Below, piece by piece: positions 35,935 to 43,697 of a DNA stretch of 64,000 nucleotides. The stretch lies in the NCBI GenBank assembly GCA_044341025.1, contig JBIISM010000001.1:124001-188000 (forward strand), given 5' to 3'. A model generated the notes under the pieces. That model did no database searches. It worked only from the letters and a program-made list of their open reading frames with translations, and was not told the origin of the DNA. Numbering within the stretch: position 1 is the stretch's first letter; every line of letters starts with the position of its first letter. Made by a program: the position numbers and the translations under genes. The DNA comes from JABMMZ01 sp044341025. GTDB taxonomy: Bacteria; Bacteroidota; Bacteroidia; NS11-12g; UBA955.

Positions 35935-35942
35935 TAAATTTG
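35935..35942 (+). promoter_or_regulatory. TAnnTTTG promoter -7 box for the peptide-binding lipoprotein
   Basis: TAAATTTG ends 16 nt before the ATG at 35959. It lies within the leader of the divergent UPF0173 gene. Confidence 0.5.
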
Positions 35943-35948
35943 AACTTT

Positions 35949-35956
35949 CAAAAATA
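35949..35956 (-). promoter_or_regulatory. TAnnTTTG promoter -7 box for UPF0173-parAB
   Basis: On the minus strand TATTTTTG ends 21 nt before the ATG at 35927. It is 6 nt away from the plus-strand box, so the two polymerases would compete. Confidence 0.45.
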
Positions 35957-35958
35957 GG

Positions 35959-37608
35959 ATGAAGCAATCTAGATATTTTCTTAAAACGTGGCTATTTTTC
36001 CCCATTGCAATTTGGATAAATAGTTGTCAAATTGTGGATAATTCGAAATTTTCGAATTACTTTTTCTATAATGAAGATCAAAATATAAGCACTTTAGACC
36101 CTGCCTTTGTGAAAGCGCAGAGTGAGATTTGGGCTGTGTCTCAAATCTTTGAAGGTCTTGTGGAGTACGATGACAGTTTAAATATTAAGCCTTGCTTGGC
36201 CAAATCTTGGAACATTAGTGAAGATGGGAAAATCTATACCTTTCATTTAAGAACGGATGTTTATTTCCACAAGAGCCCTTTGTTTAAAGATTCAATTAGA
36301 AAAATGTCGGCAGAAGATGTTGTTTTTAGTTTTTCCAGAATAGCTGATCCAAAAACGGCCTCTCCCGGTGCATGGATTTTTAACGACAAAATGGACCTTC
36401 GCTTTTTTGAGAATGCGGACGCCTTTAAAATGCCAATTAGGGTTGTCAATGACAGCACCATACAAATGGCGTTAACCCATGCTTTTAGCCCATTTCTTGG
36501 GATATTGGCCATGCCATATTGTTTTATTGTGCCTAAAGAAATGGATGGAAATGATTTCAGAAACCATCCAATAGGCACAGGCCCATTCGTTTTTCGCAAA
36601 TGGGAAGAGGAGGTCAGTGTGCTCTTGGGGAGAAATGTTTTATACTACAGAATTCAAGATAGCGTGCGTTTACCTTATTTAGACGGTGTCTTAATTGATA
36701 ATGTAAAAAACAAACAAACCGCTTTTATGAAGTTTGTTCAAGGGGAATACGATTTTTTCAATGGCATCGATGCCACCATTAAAGACGAATTGTTAAACCA
36801 CTCAGGGGAATTGAAACCCAAATACAAGAGACAATTTAATCTCTTGAAATCGCCTTTCTTGAATACAGAATATATCGGTTTTAACCTGAACCCTAAATTT
36901 AAAAGCGAGGCCAGTAGCAATTTGTATTTTAGACGGGCCTTAAACTTTGCCATTGACCGTGAAAAATTAATCGGTTTCTTACGCAATGGCGTTGGAATTC
37001 CTGCCTATTACGGTTTTACACCCGTTGGGTTGCCCAATTATCAATACGCCAATATTCAAAAGACTTTGTTTGATTTGGACAGCGCTTTGTATTATTTAAA
37101 AGCCTCTAAAATTGACGTAAAAACCATGAAACCACTCGAACTTAATACCACCCAAGACTATTTAGAGCTGATGGTTTTTGTACAAAAAGAGTGGGCGAAA
37201 ATTGGTGTTCCTGTGAAAATAAGTGTACATCCTTCTAGTTTTCTGCGCCAATTGCGAAAAGACCAAGAAATTAGCTGTTGGCGTGGCAGTTGGATAGCCG
37301 ATTATCCTGATCCTGAAAATTATTTGGTTTGTTTTGAAACCAGAAATTTTAGTCCAAATGGACCTAATTATTTCCATTATTCCAATGCCACTTACGACCA
37401 AATGGTGCAAGAAAGCAATGCTTGTATCAACGATTCTGTCCGCATGCAAATGCTGTCTAAAGCGGAGGGGGTTATGAAGACTGAGCAGCCCTGTGTTGTT
37501 CTGTATTACGACGAAAGTATCAGAATGACACAAACATGGATTCAGGGTTTGAATGCAAATCCAATTAACTTTTTGCGTTTGCGTGAAGTTAGAAAAGTTA
37601 AAAAATAG
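35959..37608 (+). CDS. ABC-type peptide substrate-binding lipoprotein (family 5)
   Basis: A 549-residue OppA/DppA-like protein. The N-terminus (LFFPIAIWINSC) ends in a lipobox, so it is a lipoprotein. Family-5 features include LDPAFVKAQSEIWAVSQIFE, GLVEYDDSLNIKPCLAKSWN, SEDGKIYTFHLR, HPIGTGPFVFRKWE and RRALNFAIDREKLIGF. The C-terminal WIADYPDPENYLV region matches the usual YPDP motif. No permease or ATPase gene is adjacent, so it is an orphan binding protein that either shares a distant transporter or serves another role. The ATG at 35959 fits the promoter box. Confidence 0.88.
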   Translation: MKQSRYFLKTWLFFPIAIWINSCQIVDNSKFSNYFFYNEDQNISTLDPAFVKAQSEIWAVSQIFEGLVEYDDSLNIKPCLAKSWNISEDGKIYTFHLRTDVYFHKSPLFKDSIRKMSAEDVVFSFSRIADPKTASPGAWIFNDKMDLRFFENADAFKMPIRVVNDSTIQMALTHAFSPFLGILAMPYCFIVPKEMDGNDFRNHPIGTGPFVFRKWEEEVSVLLGRNVLYYRIQDSVRLPYLDGVLIDNVKNKQTAFMKFVQGEYDFFNGIDATIKDELLNHSGELKPKYKRQFNLLKSPFLNTEYIGFNLNPKFKSEASSNLYFRRALNFAIDREKLIGFLRNGVGIPAYYGFTPVGLPNYQYANIQKTLFDLDSALYYLKASKIDVKTMKPLELNTTQDYLELMVFVQKEWAKIGVPVKISVHPSSFLRQLRKDQEISCWRGSWIADYPDPENYLVCFETRNFSPNGPNYFHYSNATYDQMVQESNACINDSVRMQMLSKAEGVMKTEQPCVVLYYDESIRMTQTWIQGLNANPINFLRLREVRKVKK

Positions 37609-37703
37609 AGTTTATTTTTTTGTGTCTTTGATTAAAACCAATTGGCCATCAAATAGGCATGTCCTGCATTTTGACGCGAAGCTAAACCAGGTCAATAGGG
37701 TAT

Positions 37704-38207
37704 TTACAACTGCATTCTAGTCTCAAGACGTTCGATGTATTTCCATTTTAAAACCGCAATTTGCGTTTCAAGCCAAAGCGCTTGGGTGGCATTGGATTTT
37801 ATGGTATCAAGTACCTCGGTTTTTAATTTTTCAATTTGCGCGCCAATAGACGTATTTGATTCAGCATCTGCTTCGTCAATGATTTCATTAAGTTCCATCA
37901 TGTCCATTAAAAATTCTTGAGGCAGTTTAATCGCCTCTTCGCTATGGCTTAGCTTTAATTCCACCAAGTATTGCGCGCGGCGAATGTCATTGCTCAAGGT
38001 TTTATAAGCAATGTTATTGAATGACGAACTTGCTACCGCTATGTTTTGCGCTTGCGGATCCTCACCGTAAAAGTCAGGATGGTAGAGCTTACTCTTGTCT
38101 AAATAACAGTTTTTTAGCACCGCTTTATCGATATCAAACACCTCATCCAATCCATAAAAAAGGAAGTAGTTGTTGGTGTTTGGTCTCTCTAAAACGGGAA
38201 GCGTCAT
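37704..38207 (-). CDS. hscB: Fe-S cluster co-chaperone HscB
   Basis: HscB is a J-domain protein that delivers the scaffold IscU to HscA. The 167-residue protein has a J-domain (NNYFLFYGLDEVFDIDKAVL, with HPD at residues 43-45 in SKLYHPDFYG) and the C-terminal three-helix domain (RRAQYLVELKLSHSEEAIKL, then PQEFLMDMMELNEIIDEA). Length and domain order fit HscB. No isc or suf genes are near; instead it overlaps the 3' end of rseP by 4 bp, so the two are translated together. Confidence 0.9.
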   Translation of the reverse strand: MTLPVLERPNTNNYFLFYGLDEVFDIDKAVLKNCYLDKSKLYHPDFYGEDPQAQNIAVASSSFNNIAYKTLSNDIRRAQYLVELKLSHSEEAIKLPQEFLMDMMELNEIIDEADAESNTSIGAQIEKLKTEVLDTIKSNATQALWLETQIAVLKWKYIERLETRMQL

Positions 38208-39529
38208 TTAGCGAATATTTTATAGATGTCGTTGCCGAAGGCAAAGACCATTAATCCAAGCAATAGCACCATGCCAATAACTTGCATTACCTGCATGAAT
38301 TTCTCACTTAAAGGTCTTCTTATAACCATTTCGACCAATAGGAATACGACGTGACCGCCATCAAGAGCCGGAATTGGCAATAGGTTCATAAAGGCCAAGA
38401 TCAAACTTAGTAAACCGGTTAATGCCCAAAATCTTTCCCAAACCCAAGTAGAACCAAACATGGTTGCAATGCCAATTGGACCTTGCACCGATTTGCGGGG
38501 ATCGATTTTACCACTCACCAATTTCTTTAATCCTGTTATGTTATCAGTTAAAGCCTCACTCGCTTTGCTTGAACCTGCTGGAATCGCAGCGGCAAATGAG
38601 TAGTCAATATTTTCTAAGTTCTTGAAATAGTATACTTGTTGGAAGAATCCAAGTGTACCGTCTTTGCTTACAGTAACAGGGATGCTTAAGGTGTCAGTAC
38701 CTCTTAATACACTTAAATTTGTTTTCTTTCCTGCATAATTAACAATGCGTTCTTTGTATTCGTGGTACCATTCAACAGCGGTATCGTTTAAGCCAATTAC
38801 TTGGTCGTTCTTTTTCAAACCAGCTTTTTCTGCTTCAAAGCCAGGAGCAACACTGTCAACAATGCATGGCATACGCAAATCGAAGAGTGAATTTTTCTTA
38901 TCCGAAATTTGGTCAATGATATTGTCCGGTAAAGTCAATTTAATGGACTGTCCGTCGCGCATTACATCGTAATAATTACCTGAATTTAAAAACACAGATG
39001 GTTTTTTAATTTCGTCGATATATTTAGCAGGAACGCCATTAACACCTAAAATTACATCACCGTCTTTTAAGCCAATATTGCGGCCAACTTCTTGAGCGTG
39101 TATGCCGTATTTTACTTCACTTAGTGGAAGTTTTGATTCGCCATAATACCAAGTTGCGAGTATAAAAATAAGAAAACCCAAAACAAAGTTCACGGTCACA
39201 CCACCAATCATAACAATTAGTCTTTGCCAAGCTGGTTTGCTTCTAAATTCCCAAGGTTCAGCCGCTTTTTTTAATTGCTCTGTATCCATGCTTTCATCCA
39301 CCATGCCAGCAATTTTCACATAGCCACCAAGCGGCAACCAACCAATTCCGTATTCGGTATCTCCACGTTTGAAACTAAACAGCTTAAATCCCCACGCATC
39401 AAAGAAAAGATAGAATTTTTCTACTTTAATGCCAAACATTCTCGCTGCTACGAAATGTCCTAATTCGTGTAAGGTAACCAAAATTGCTAATGCCAGAATA
39501 ATCTGACTTGCCATAATCAATGCGTCCAT
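38204..39529 (-). CDS. rseP: Site-2 intramembrane zinc protease RseP
   Basis: RseP cleaves anti-sigma factors and remnant signal peptides within the inner membrane. The 441-residue protein starts MDALIMASQIILALAILVTL, giving the zinc motif HELGH at residues 21-25. The second metal site is NLLPIPALDGGHVVFL in the last third, and PDZ-like segments lie between (GLKDGDVILGVNG and GLKKNDQVIGLND). Longer in-frame starts up to 39646 add a non-conserved tail and are rejected. It heads an rseP-hscB unit. The nearest promoter-like box is at 39632-39639, leaving an unusually long leader of about 100 nt. Confidence 0.93.
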   Translation of the reverse strand: MDALIMASQIILALAILVTLHELGHFVAARMFGIKVEKFYLFFDAWGFKLFSFKRGDTEYGIGWLPLGGYVKIAGMVDESMDTEQLKKAAEPWEFRSKPAWQRLIVMIGGVTVNFVLGFLIFILATWYYGESKLPLSEVKYGIHAQEVGRNIGLKDGDVILGVNGVPAKYIDEIKKPSVFLNSGNYYDVMRDGQSIKLTLPDNIIDQISDKKNSLFDLRMPCIVDSVAPGFEAEKAGLKKNDQVIGLNDTAVEWYHEYKERIVNYAGKKTNLSVLRGTDTLSIPVTVSKDGTLGFFQQVYYFKNLENIDYSFAAAIPAGSSKASEALTDNITGLKKLVSGKIDPRKSVQGPIGIATMFGSTWVWERFWALTGLLSLILAFMNLLPIPALDGGHVVFLLVEMVIRRPLSEKFMQVMQVIGMVLLLGLMVFAFGNDIYKIFAK

Positions 39530-39631
39530 GATAATAAAGTTGCGAAGATAATCATTTTTAATGGAATAAGGGAAGGTGTTTAACGGGTAAATCGAGTAGC
39601 TTGGCGAGTAGGGGGGTAAGGTTCTTTTATG

Positions 39632-39639
39632 CAAAAATA
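39632..39639 (-). promoter_or_regulatory. Possible TAnnTTTG -7 box for rseP
   Basis: On the minus strand TATTTTTG ends 102 nt before the rseP ATG. It directly abuts the dispersed hairpin repeat at 39641. Confidence 0.3.
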
Positions 39640-39640
39640 G

Positions 39641-39706
39641 AAACATGTTGTTGGAATCCCTGCCAACAACGCCTACAGTGGGATGATGTTGCAGTTGTTT
39701 ACGATT
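39641..39706. repeat. Dispersed hairpin repeat, copy 1
   Basis: Shares AAACATGTTGTTGGA, GCCAACAA-n-GCC and GTTTACGATT, in the same order, with 46430-46530. TTGTTGG (39648-39654) pairs perfectly with CCAACAA (39663-39669) across 8 nt. Confidence 0.55.
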
Positions 39707-40464
39707 GTATAAACTGAAAAATTCTGAAACTGTTTAAAATAGAAACCGATAAATCGATAGGCTGAACTCAATAAATGAAATGTCGTTTTAAGGTTTTTTT
39801 TCACCTTTGAGTTTTAGAAAAGTAATCTTTAAATTAATTTGAAATATTGAAGTGATTTTAATTGCCCCACTCAATAATACTCCCTTCGGTCGTGAAATCG
39901 CTCCCCTCAGCCCTCTTGCCCTTGCTTCTTGTTTGTGCGCCTAACCTTTTAACCCATAGTGTGTTTCAGCTTTGTGAAACTCTACTATGGGGTCGCCCTC
40001 TGTCTCCGCTTCGCTTCGGCTTTGTGGCCAGAGCGCCACAAGAGCTACACGGCAGTCTTCGGGGCGCTTAGGGAATGTGAGAATTAGAGTGAATGCTAAG
40101 GTGAATGCGTTTTTATAAAAAGAATAAATGTTTTATCACGAATGCCGGCCTTCCTCCTTCGGCCTTAGAAGCTTTAGCGGAGAAGGCTGTCTCTTGCTGT
40201 TGTTGTTTCAGTTAAATGTTTTATTGAAATCTCTATAGCTTTCGAAATGTTCAAGTATTTCCGATTGCCCCGCACTTGCTAAAGCCCGTTGCGCTTTGTC
40301 CTGCTCTGTATTTTGTGAAACAAAATTCTAGTGCAGGGTGAATGAAGAGACCTGCCCTGTGGCGTATTCGCAGAATGTCTTAATCACAATAGCTTTAGCG
40401 AAGCTGATAGCGAATTCTGCCATGGGGAGCGGAATTCTCTGCAACTGGGCCCTTGCTTTTAGGA
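39707..40464. other. Gene-poor hairpin-rich stretch
   Basis: No convincing gene. Open frames here are short and lack family features. Strong inverted repeats include CCCATAGT/ACTATGGG with inner GTTTCA/TGAAAC (39953-39991), TTGTGGC/GCCACAA (40022-40041) and ATTTTGT/ACAAAAT (about 40310-40326). Base composition is locally more GC-rich than the neighbouring genes. It may contain structured RNA or decayed repeats. Confidence 0.45.
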
Positions 40465-40720
40465 CGGTGTTGCCTTCGGCGAGTCCCTGTTGGTCATTTG
40501 GGAAATAAAAAAGTCCAAAAAGCGGAGCCTTTTTTATGTTTTTCAAATATTATGGGCGGTGTTGCCTTCGGCGAGTCCCTGTTGGTCATTTGGGAAATAA
40601 AAAAGTCCAAAAAGCGGAGCCTTTTTTATGTTTTTCAAATATTATGGGCGGTGTTGCCTTCGGCGAGTCCCTTAGTGTCATTCGGGAAATAAAAAGTCCA
40701 AAAAGCAGAGCCTTTTTGTC
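40465..40720. repeat. 92-bp tandem repeat array (three units)
   Basis: Units begin at 40465, 40557 and 40649. The first two 92-bp units are identical; the third is shorter and diverged. Each has CGGTGTTGCCTTCGGCGAGT at its start and an AAAAAG-CGGAGC-CTTTTT terminator-like hairpin in the middle. Open reading frames through the array are artefacts of its periodicity. Confidence 0.85.
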
Positions 40721-40780
40721 CTCTTTTTTATTTTACTCCGAATTATAAAAACTTGGGTTTTTTAAATTCTTCGTAAAACA

Positions 40781-40812
40781 AAAAAAGTCAAAGCTTTCGC
40801 TTTGACTTTTTT
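40781..40812 (-). terminator. Terminator of tRNA-Leu
   Basis: AAAAAGTCAAAGC, a 4-nt loop, GCTTTGACTTTTT. Minus-strand RNA has a GAAA loop. It lies 10 nt past the tRNA 3' end. Confidence 0.9.
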
Positions 40813-40821
40813 ATTCTTCTG

Positions 40822-40905
40822 TACCCAGGGCGGGACTTGAACCCGCACAGCCGTGAAGCCACAGGATTTTAAGTCCTGCGTGTCTACCGATTCCACCACC
40901 TGGGC
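40822..40905 (-). tRNA. tRNA-Leu (anticodon TAA)
   Basis: Minus-strand cloverleaf of 84 nt with acceptor GCCCAGG/CCTGGGT, D-arm GTGGAATCGGTAGACAC, anticodon loop CTTAAAA giving UAA, a long variable arm as in type II tRNAs, and T-arm GCGGGTTCAAGTCCCGC. The CCA end is not encoded. It reads Leu codon UUA/UUG. Confidence 0.95.
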
Positions 40906-40940
40906 ATATTTCCGTCCCATTCTAAAGAATGAAGGAAATA

Positions 40941-40966
40941 AAAAAAGCCCATGGTTTGGGCTTTTT
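40941..40966 (-). terminator. Terminator-like hairpin between the two tRNAs
   Basis: AAAAAGCCC-loop-GGGCTTTTT directly follows tRNA-Gly on the minus strand. It ends transcription before tRNA-Leu or serves as a processing site. Confidence 0.8.
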
Positions 40967-41041
40967 GGAGCGAGAAACGAGGCTCGAACTCGCGACCTCA
41001 ACCTTGGCAAGGTTGCGCTCTACCAACTGAGCTATTCTCGC
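40966..41041 (-). tRNA. tRNA-Gly (anticodon GCC)
   Basis: Minus-strand cloverleaf with acceptor GCGAGAA/TTCTCGC, D-arm AGCTCAGTTGGTAGAGC, anticodon stem-loop around CTTGCCAAG giving GCC, T-arm CGCGAGTTCGAGCCTCG. The 3' CCA is encoded (TCCA end), unlike the neighbouring tRNA-Leu. Confidence 0.95.
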
Positions 41042-41094
41042 AATTTTTAAAGAACTTTTCTTTCCGTTTAGGGGTGCAAATATAGAAAAAAAAT

Positions 41095-41102
41095 TAAATT
41101 TG
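41095..41102 (+). promoter_or_regulatory. TAnnTTTG promoter -7 box for the FAD oxidoreductase
   Basis: TAAATTTG ends 30 nt before the ATG at 41133 and is divergent from the tRNA genes. Confidence 0.5.
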
Positions 41103-41132
41103 CTCCAAGAAATTTTTTAAATATTTTTATTT

Positions 41133-42254
41133 ATGCAACATTTTGTATCCTATTGGGAAAAGTCAGTACTGCTCAAGTCCTTTGATTTTACTGTACTTGG
41201 CGCTGGTTTGATAGGCAAACAAATTGCCATAAAAATCAAGCGAAAATTTCCTTCAGCAAGGGTTGCAATGGTCGATAAAATGCCGATTTCTTATGGTGCC
41301 TCCACCCGAAATGCGGGTTTTGCCTGCTTAGGAAGCGTCTCAGAAATCGTCGATGACTTTAAAAGAAGTCCCCAAAATGAAGTTTATAATCTTATCCAAA
41401 AACGTTTTACCGGAATTCAACAGTTGAAACAGGAATTTGGCGAAGCCAGTATCGGTTTTGAAGCAACGGGAAGTTTTGAGGTTTTTCAATCGGATGCTGA
41501 TTTTCAAGTTGCAGAATCCCAATACCAAGAAATAAACTCTGAATTGAATGCACGCTTCGGATACAAACAGGTCTTTAATCTTCAAAGTGCCGATAATCTT
41601 AAAATGAATTTTGGTCCGACCACCATTTACAATCCTTATGAAGGTATGCTGAATTCTGGAATGCTCAACCAAACCGTTAACAGCCTTGCCCATACTTTAG
41701 ATATTATTCCTTTGTATGGTCTGAACATTATTTCTTACCACGCCTCTCAAAATGGCTATACCTTAGTGTCTGATTCTGGCATGGAAATACAAACCAATCA
41801 ACTCATCATCGCCAACAATGCTTTTGCAAAAAATCTATTGCCTCAAGAAGACATAGAACCTGCAAGGGGGCAGATTGTTATCACCAAACCAATAGACAAT
41901 CTTCCTTTTGATGCTATCTTCCACGCCGATAAAGGCTATATCTATTTCAGACGAATAGACAACCGCATACTCATTGGAGGGGGAAGAAACCATTTCTACG
42001 AGCAAGAAAATACCTTTGATATGCAAGGCACGGATAATCTAAAAGATTTCTTGACTGATTATATTAAGGAATGGATTCTACCCAATACCCCTTTCGAAGT
42101 CGATATGCACTGGAGTGGAATTATGGGAATGGGGAAGGAGAAGTTGCCGATAGTCAAGAAAGTTGACGAACATCTGGGCATCTGTGTGCGCATGAGCGGC
42201 ATGGGTGTGGCACTCGGTCCTGTGTTGAGCGATGAAGTGCTTGCTTGGTATTAA
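41133..42254 (+). CDS. FAD-dependent oxidoreductase (DAO family)
   Basis: A 373-residue flavoprotein of the D-amino-acid-oxidase-like group. The dinucleotide fold is FTVLGAGLIGKQIAIKI (GxGxxG at residues 23-28). Other family segments are SYGASTRNAGFACLGS, LIIANNAFAKNLLP, PARGQIVITKPI and WSGIMGMGKEKLPIVKKVDE, with a C-terminal GMGVALGPVLSDEV flavin contact. The substrate is probably an amine or imino acid but cannot be read. No signal peptide. No operon partner; it ends 6 nt from the convergent pirin gene. Confidence 0.83.
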   Translation: MQHFVSYWEKSVLLKSFDFTVLGAGLIGKQIAIKIKRKFPSARVAMVDKMPISYGASTRNAGFACLGSVSEIVDDFKRSPQNEVYNLIQKRFTGIQQLKQEFGEASIGFEATGSFEVFQSDADFQVAESQYQEINSELNARFGYKQVFNLQSADNLKMNFGPTTIYNPYEGMLNSGMLNQTVNSLAHTLDIIPLYGLNIISYHASQNGYTLVSDSGMEIQTNQLIIANNAFAKNLLPQEDIEPARGQIVITKPIDNLPFDAIFHADKGYIYFRRIDNRILIGGGRNHFYEQENTFDMQGTDNLKDFLTDYIKEWILPNTPFEVDMHWSGIMGMGKEKLPIVKKVDEHLGICVRMSGMGVALGPVLSDEVLAWY

Positions 42255-42260
42255 TCTGCT

Positions 42261-42971
42261 TTACATCGGTACTTCCATCAGCAAAACTTCTGCATCGCTG
42301 TGGGCTAGTATCTCTATTTCTGAAAGTTCCCAAAGTCCCAGCCCATCTCTTCGGCCTAGCTTTTGTCCGTTAACACTTAATTCTCCACTTAATACAAATA
42401 CATAAACCCCATTGCCTTCTTTTTTAAGGGCGTAAGTTTGGACATTGCCTTCGTCTAGTTGTGCAATATGAAACCATGCGTCTTGCTGTATCCAAACGCC
42501 CGCATCGTCTGCATTGGGCGATAAGATTTGTTGCAGTTTGTTTTTTCGGTCTTCAAGGTTGAGCGTTATTTGATCATACCTCGGTTTTACATCTTTCTTG
42601 TTTGGGAATATCCAAATTTGCAAGAATTTAACTTCTTGGTCTTTATTCTTGTTGTATTCGCTGTGTCTGATGCCTGTTCCTGCGCTCATCACCTGAATGT
42701 CGCCATTGCGAATAACGGTTGTGTTGCCCATGCTGTCTTGGTGCTCCAAATCGCCCTTCAATGGAATGGAAATGATCTCCATGTTCTCGTGTGGGTGGGT
42801 GCCAAAGCCCATGCCTGCCGCTACGGTATCATCGTTAAGCACCCTTAAAACACCGAAATGCATGCGCTCAGGGTTGTGGTAATTGGCGAAACTAAAGGTG
42901 TGGAAACTTTGCAACCAACCATGGTTGGCATTGCCTCTGCTGTCTGCAGAATGGTAAACGTTTTTTGACAT
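42261..42971 (-). CDS. Pirin-family bicupin protein
   Basis: A 236-residue pirin-like protein: SADSRGNANHGWLQSFHTFS, NYHNPERMHFGVLRVLNDD, then the metal-binding cupin motif GMGFGTHPHENMEIISIPLK, with GDLEHQDSMGN and VMSAGTGIRHSEYN. Some pirins are quercetin 2,3-dioxygenases (YhhW), others regulators; the activity here is unassigned. The start at 42971 (MSKNVYHSA) fits the family; a nine-residue longer form is possible. The minus-strand leader lies only about 130 nt from the divergent gene at 43104. Confidence 0.87.
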   Translation of the reverse strand: MSKNVYHSADSRGNANHGWLQSFHTFSFANYHNPERMHFGVLRVLNDDTVAAGMGFGTHPHENMEIISIPLKGDLEHQDSMGNTTVIRNGDIQVMSAGTGIRHSEYNKNKDQEVKFLQIWIFPNKKDVKPRYDQITLNLEDRKNKLQQILSPNADDAGVWIQQDAWFHIAQLDEGNVQTYALKKEGNGVYVFVLSGELSVNGQKLGRRDGLGLWELSEIEILAHSDAEVLLMEVPM

Positions 42972-43091
42972 ATTGTTGGGGGTTGAATTTCTATACAAAA
43001 TTGATAAAATAAAGTTTCACTTTTGTTAAACTGGATTAATAAATTTTTGCCCATCGCTTTAAGCCTCTTTTTCCAATCTGTAAAATTTAAG

Positions 43092-43099
43092 TATCTTCG
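43092..43099 (+). promoter_or_regulatory. TAnnTTCG near-consensus -7 box
   Basis: TATCTTCG ends only 4 nt before the ATG at 43104, predicting a leaderless mRNA if functional. It also supports this start over an upstream in-frame one. Confidence 0.35.
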
Positions 43100-43103
43100 C
43101 TCC

Positions 43104-43592
43104 ATGCAAACGCATCCGCTGAATGACATAAAGAAATCATTGCTTACCATGGAGCCGCATGAGTTAACGGCGCTCTGTTTGCGTTTGGCCAAATACAAAA
43201 AAGAAAACAAAGAGCTTTTGGCTTATTTGCTTTTTGAAAGCAAAGACGAAGCACAATATATAGAAAACCTTAAATTAGAAATCGATGCCTTCTTCGATGA
43301 GCTTAAATTTTTCGGTGCCTACCATTACACCAAACAAATTCGAAAAATTTTAAGACTGGTTGCCAAGCACATTAAATATTCGGCAACGCCTGCTACCGAA
43401 GTTGAATTGCTGGTACATTTTTGTCAACGTCTGCAAAAACTCATAGTGGGCAAGCATCCCATCACCGCCCTTGAAAACATCTATGCGAGGCAGGTCGATA
43501 AAATAGAAAAGTCTATGGGCAAATTGCACGAAGACATTCAGTTTGATTTTGCCAAAGATCTCGAAGCCCTGAAGGCGAGTATCGATGAATAA
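43104..43592 (+). CDS. Conserved-looking helical protein of unknown function
   Basis: A 162-residue soluble, mainly helical, charged protein (HELTALCLRLAKYKKENKEL, HYTKQIRKILRLVAKHIKYS, KQLHED-like end IEKSMGKLHEDIQFDFAKDL). No known domain or catalytic motif is evident. A longer in-frame start at 43023 is rejected, because the added part is hydrophobic then basic without being a sensible signal, and covers the promoter-like box. Neighbours (pirin, hutU) do not suggest a role. A weak hairpin follows. Confidence 0.65.
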   Translation: MQTHPLNDIKKSLLTMEPHELTALCLRLAKYKKENKELLAYLLFESKDEAQYIENLKLEIDAFFDELKFFGAYHYTKQIRKILRLVAKHIKYSATPATEVELLVHFCQRLQKLIVGKHPITALENIYARQVDKIEKSMGKLHEDIQFDFAKDLEALKASIDE

Positions 43593-43618
43593 AAGCTTAC
43601 AATTCTATTAAATGCTTA

Positions 43619-43638
43619 CAAACCTTTTTTAAGGTTTT
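43619..43638 (+). terminator. Weak terminator-like hairpin
   Basis: AAACCTT, TTTT, AAGGTTTT. It has a short A/T-rich stem 27 nt past the preceding stop. Only moderate support. Confidence 0.4.
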
Positions 43639-43682
43639 ATGTTTAATTCTCATTCCATGCATTTGCATGCCTAAAAAAATAT

Positions 43683-43690
43683 TATTTTTG
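43683..43690 (+). promoter_or_regulatory. TAnnTTTG promoter -7 box for hutU
   Basis: TATTTTTG ends 7 nt before the ATG at 43698, again implying a near-leaderless transcript. Confidence 0.5.
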
Positions 43691-43697
43691 TAACTTT

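Noticed and set aside
39862..40071. A 69-codon open frame in the hairpin-rich gap
   Set aside because: Its composition follows the inverted repeats, with no domain, promoter box or conserved motif.
40465..40720. CRISPR array
   Set aside because: The repeats are 92 bp, directly adjacent without variable spacers, and no cas gene is in the window.
40453..40748. Short open frames of 70-79 codons across the tandem repeat
   Set aside because: They exist because the 92-bp unit lacks stops in that frame pattern; they repeat their own sequence and show no start signal or family feature.
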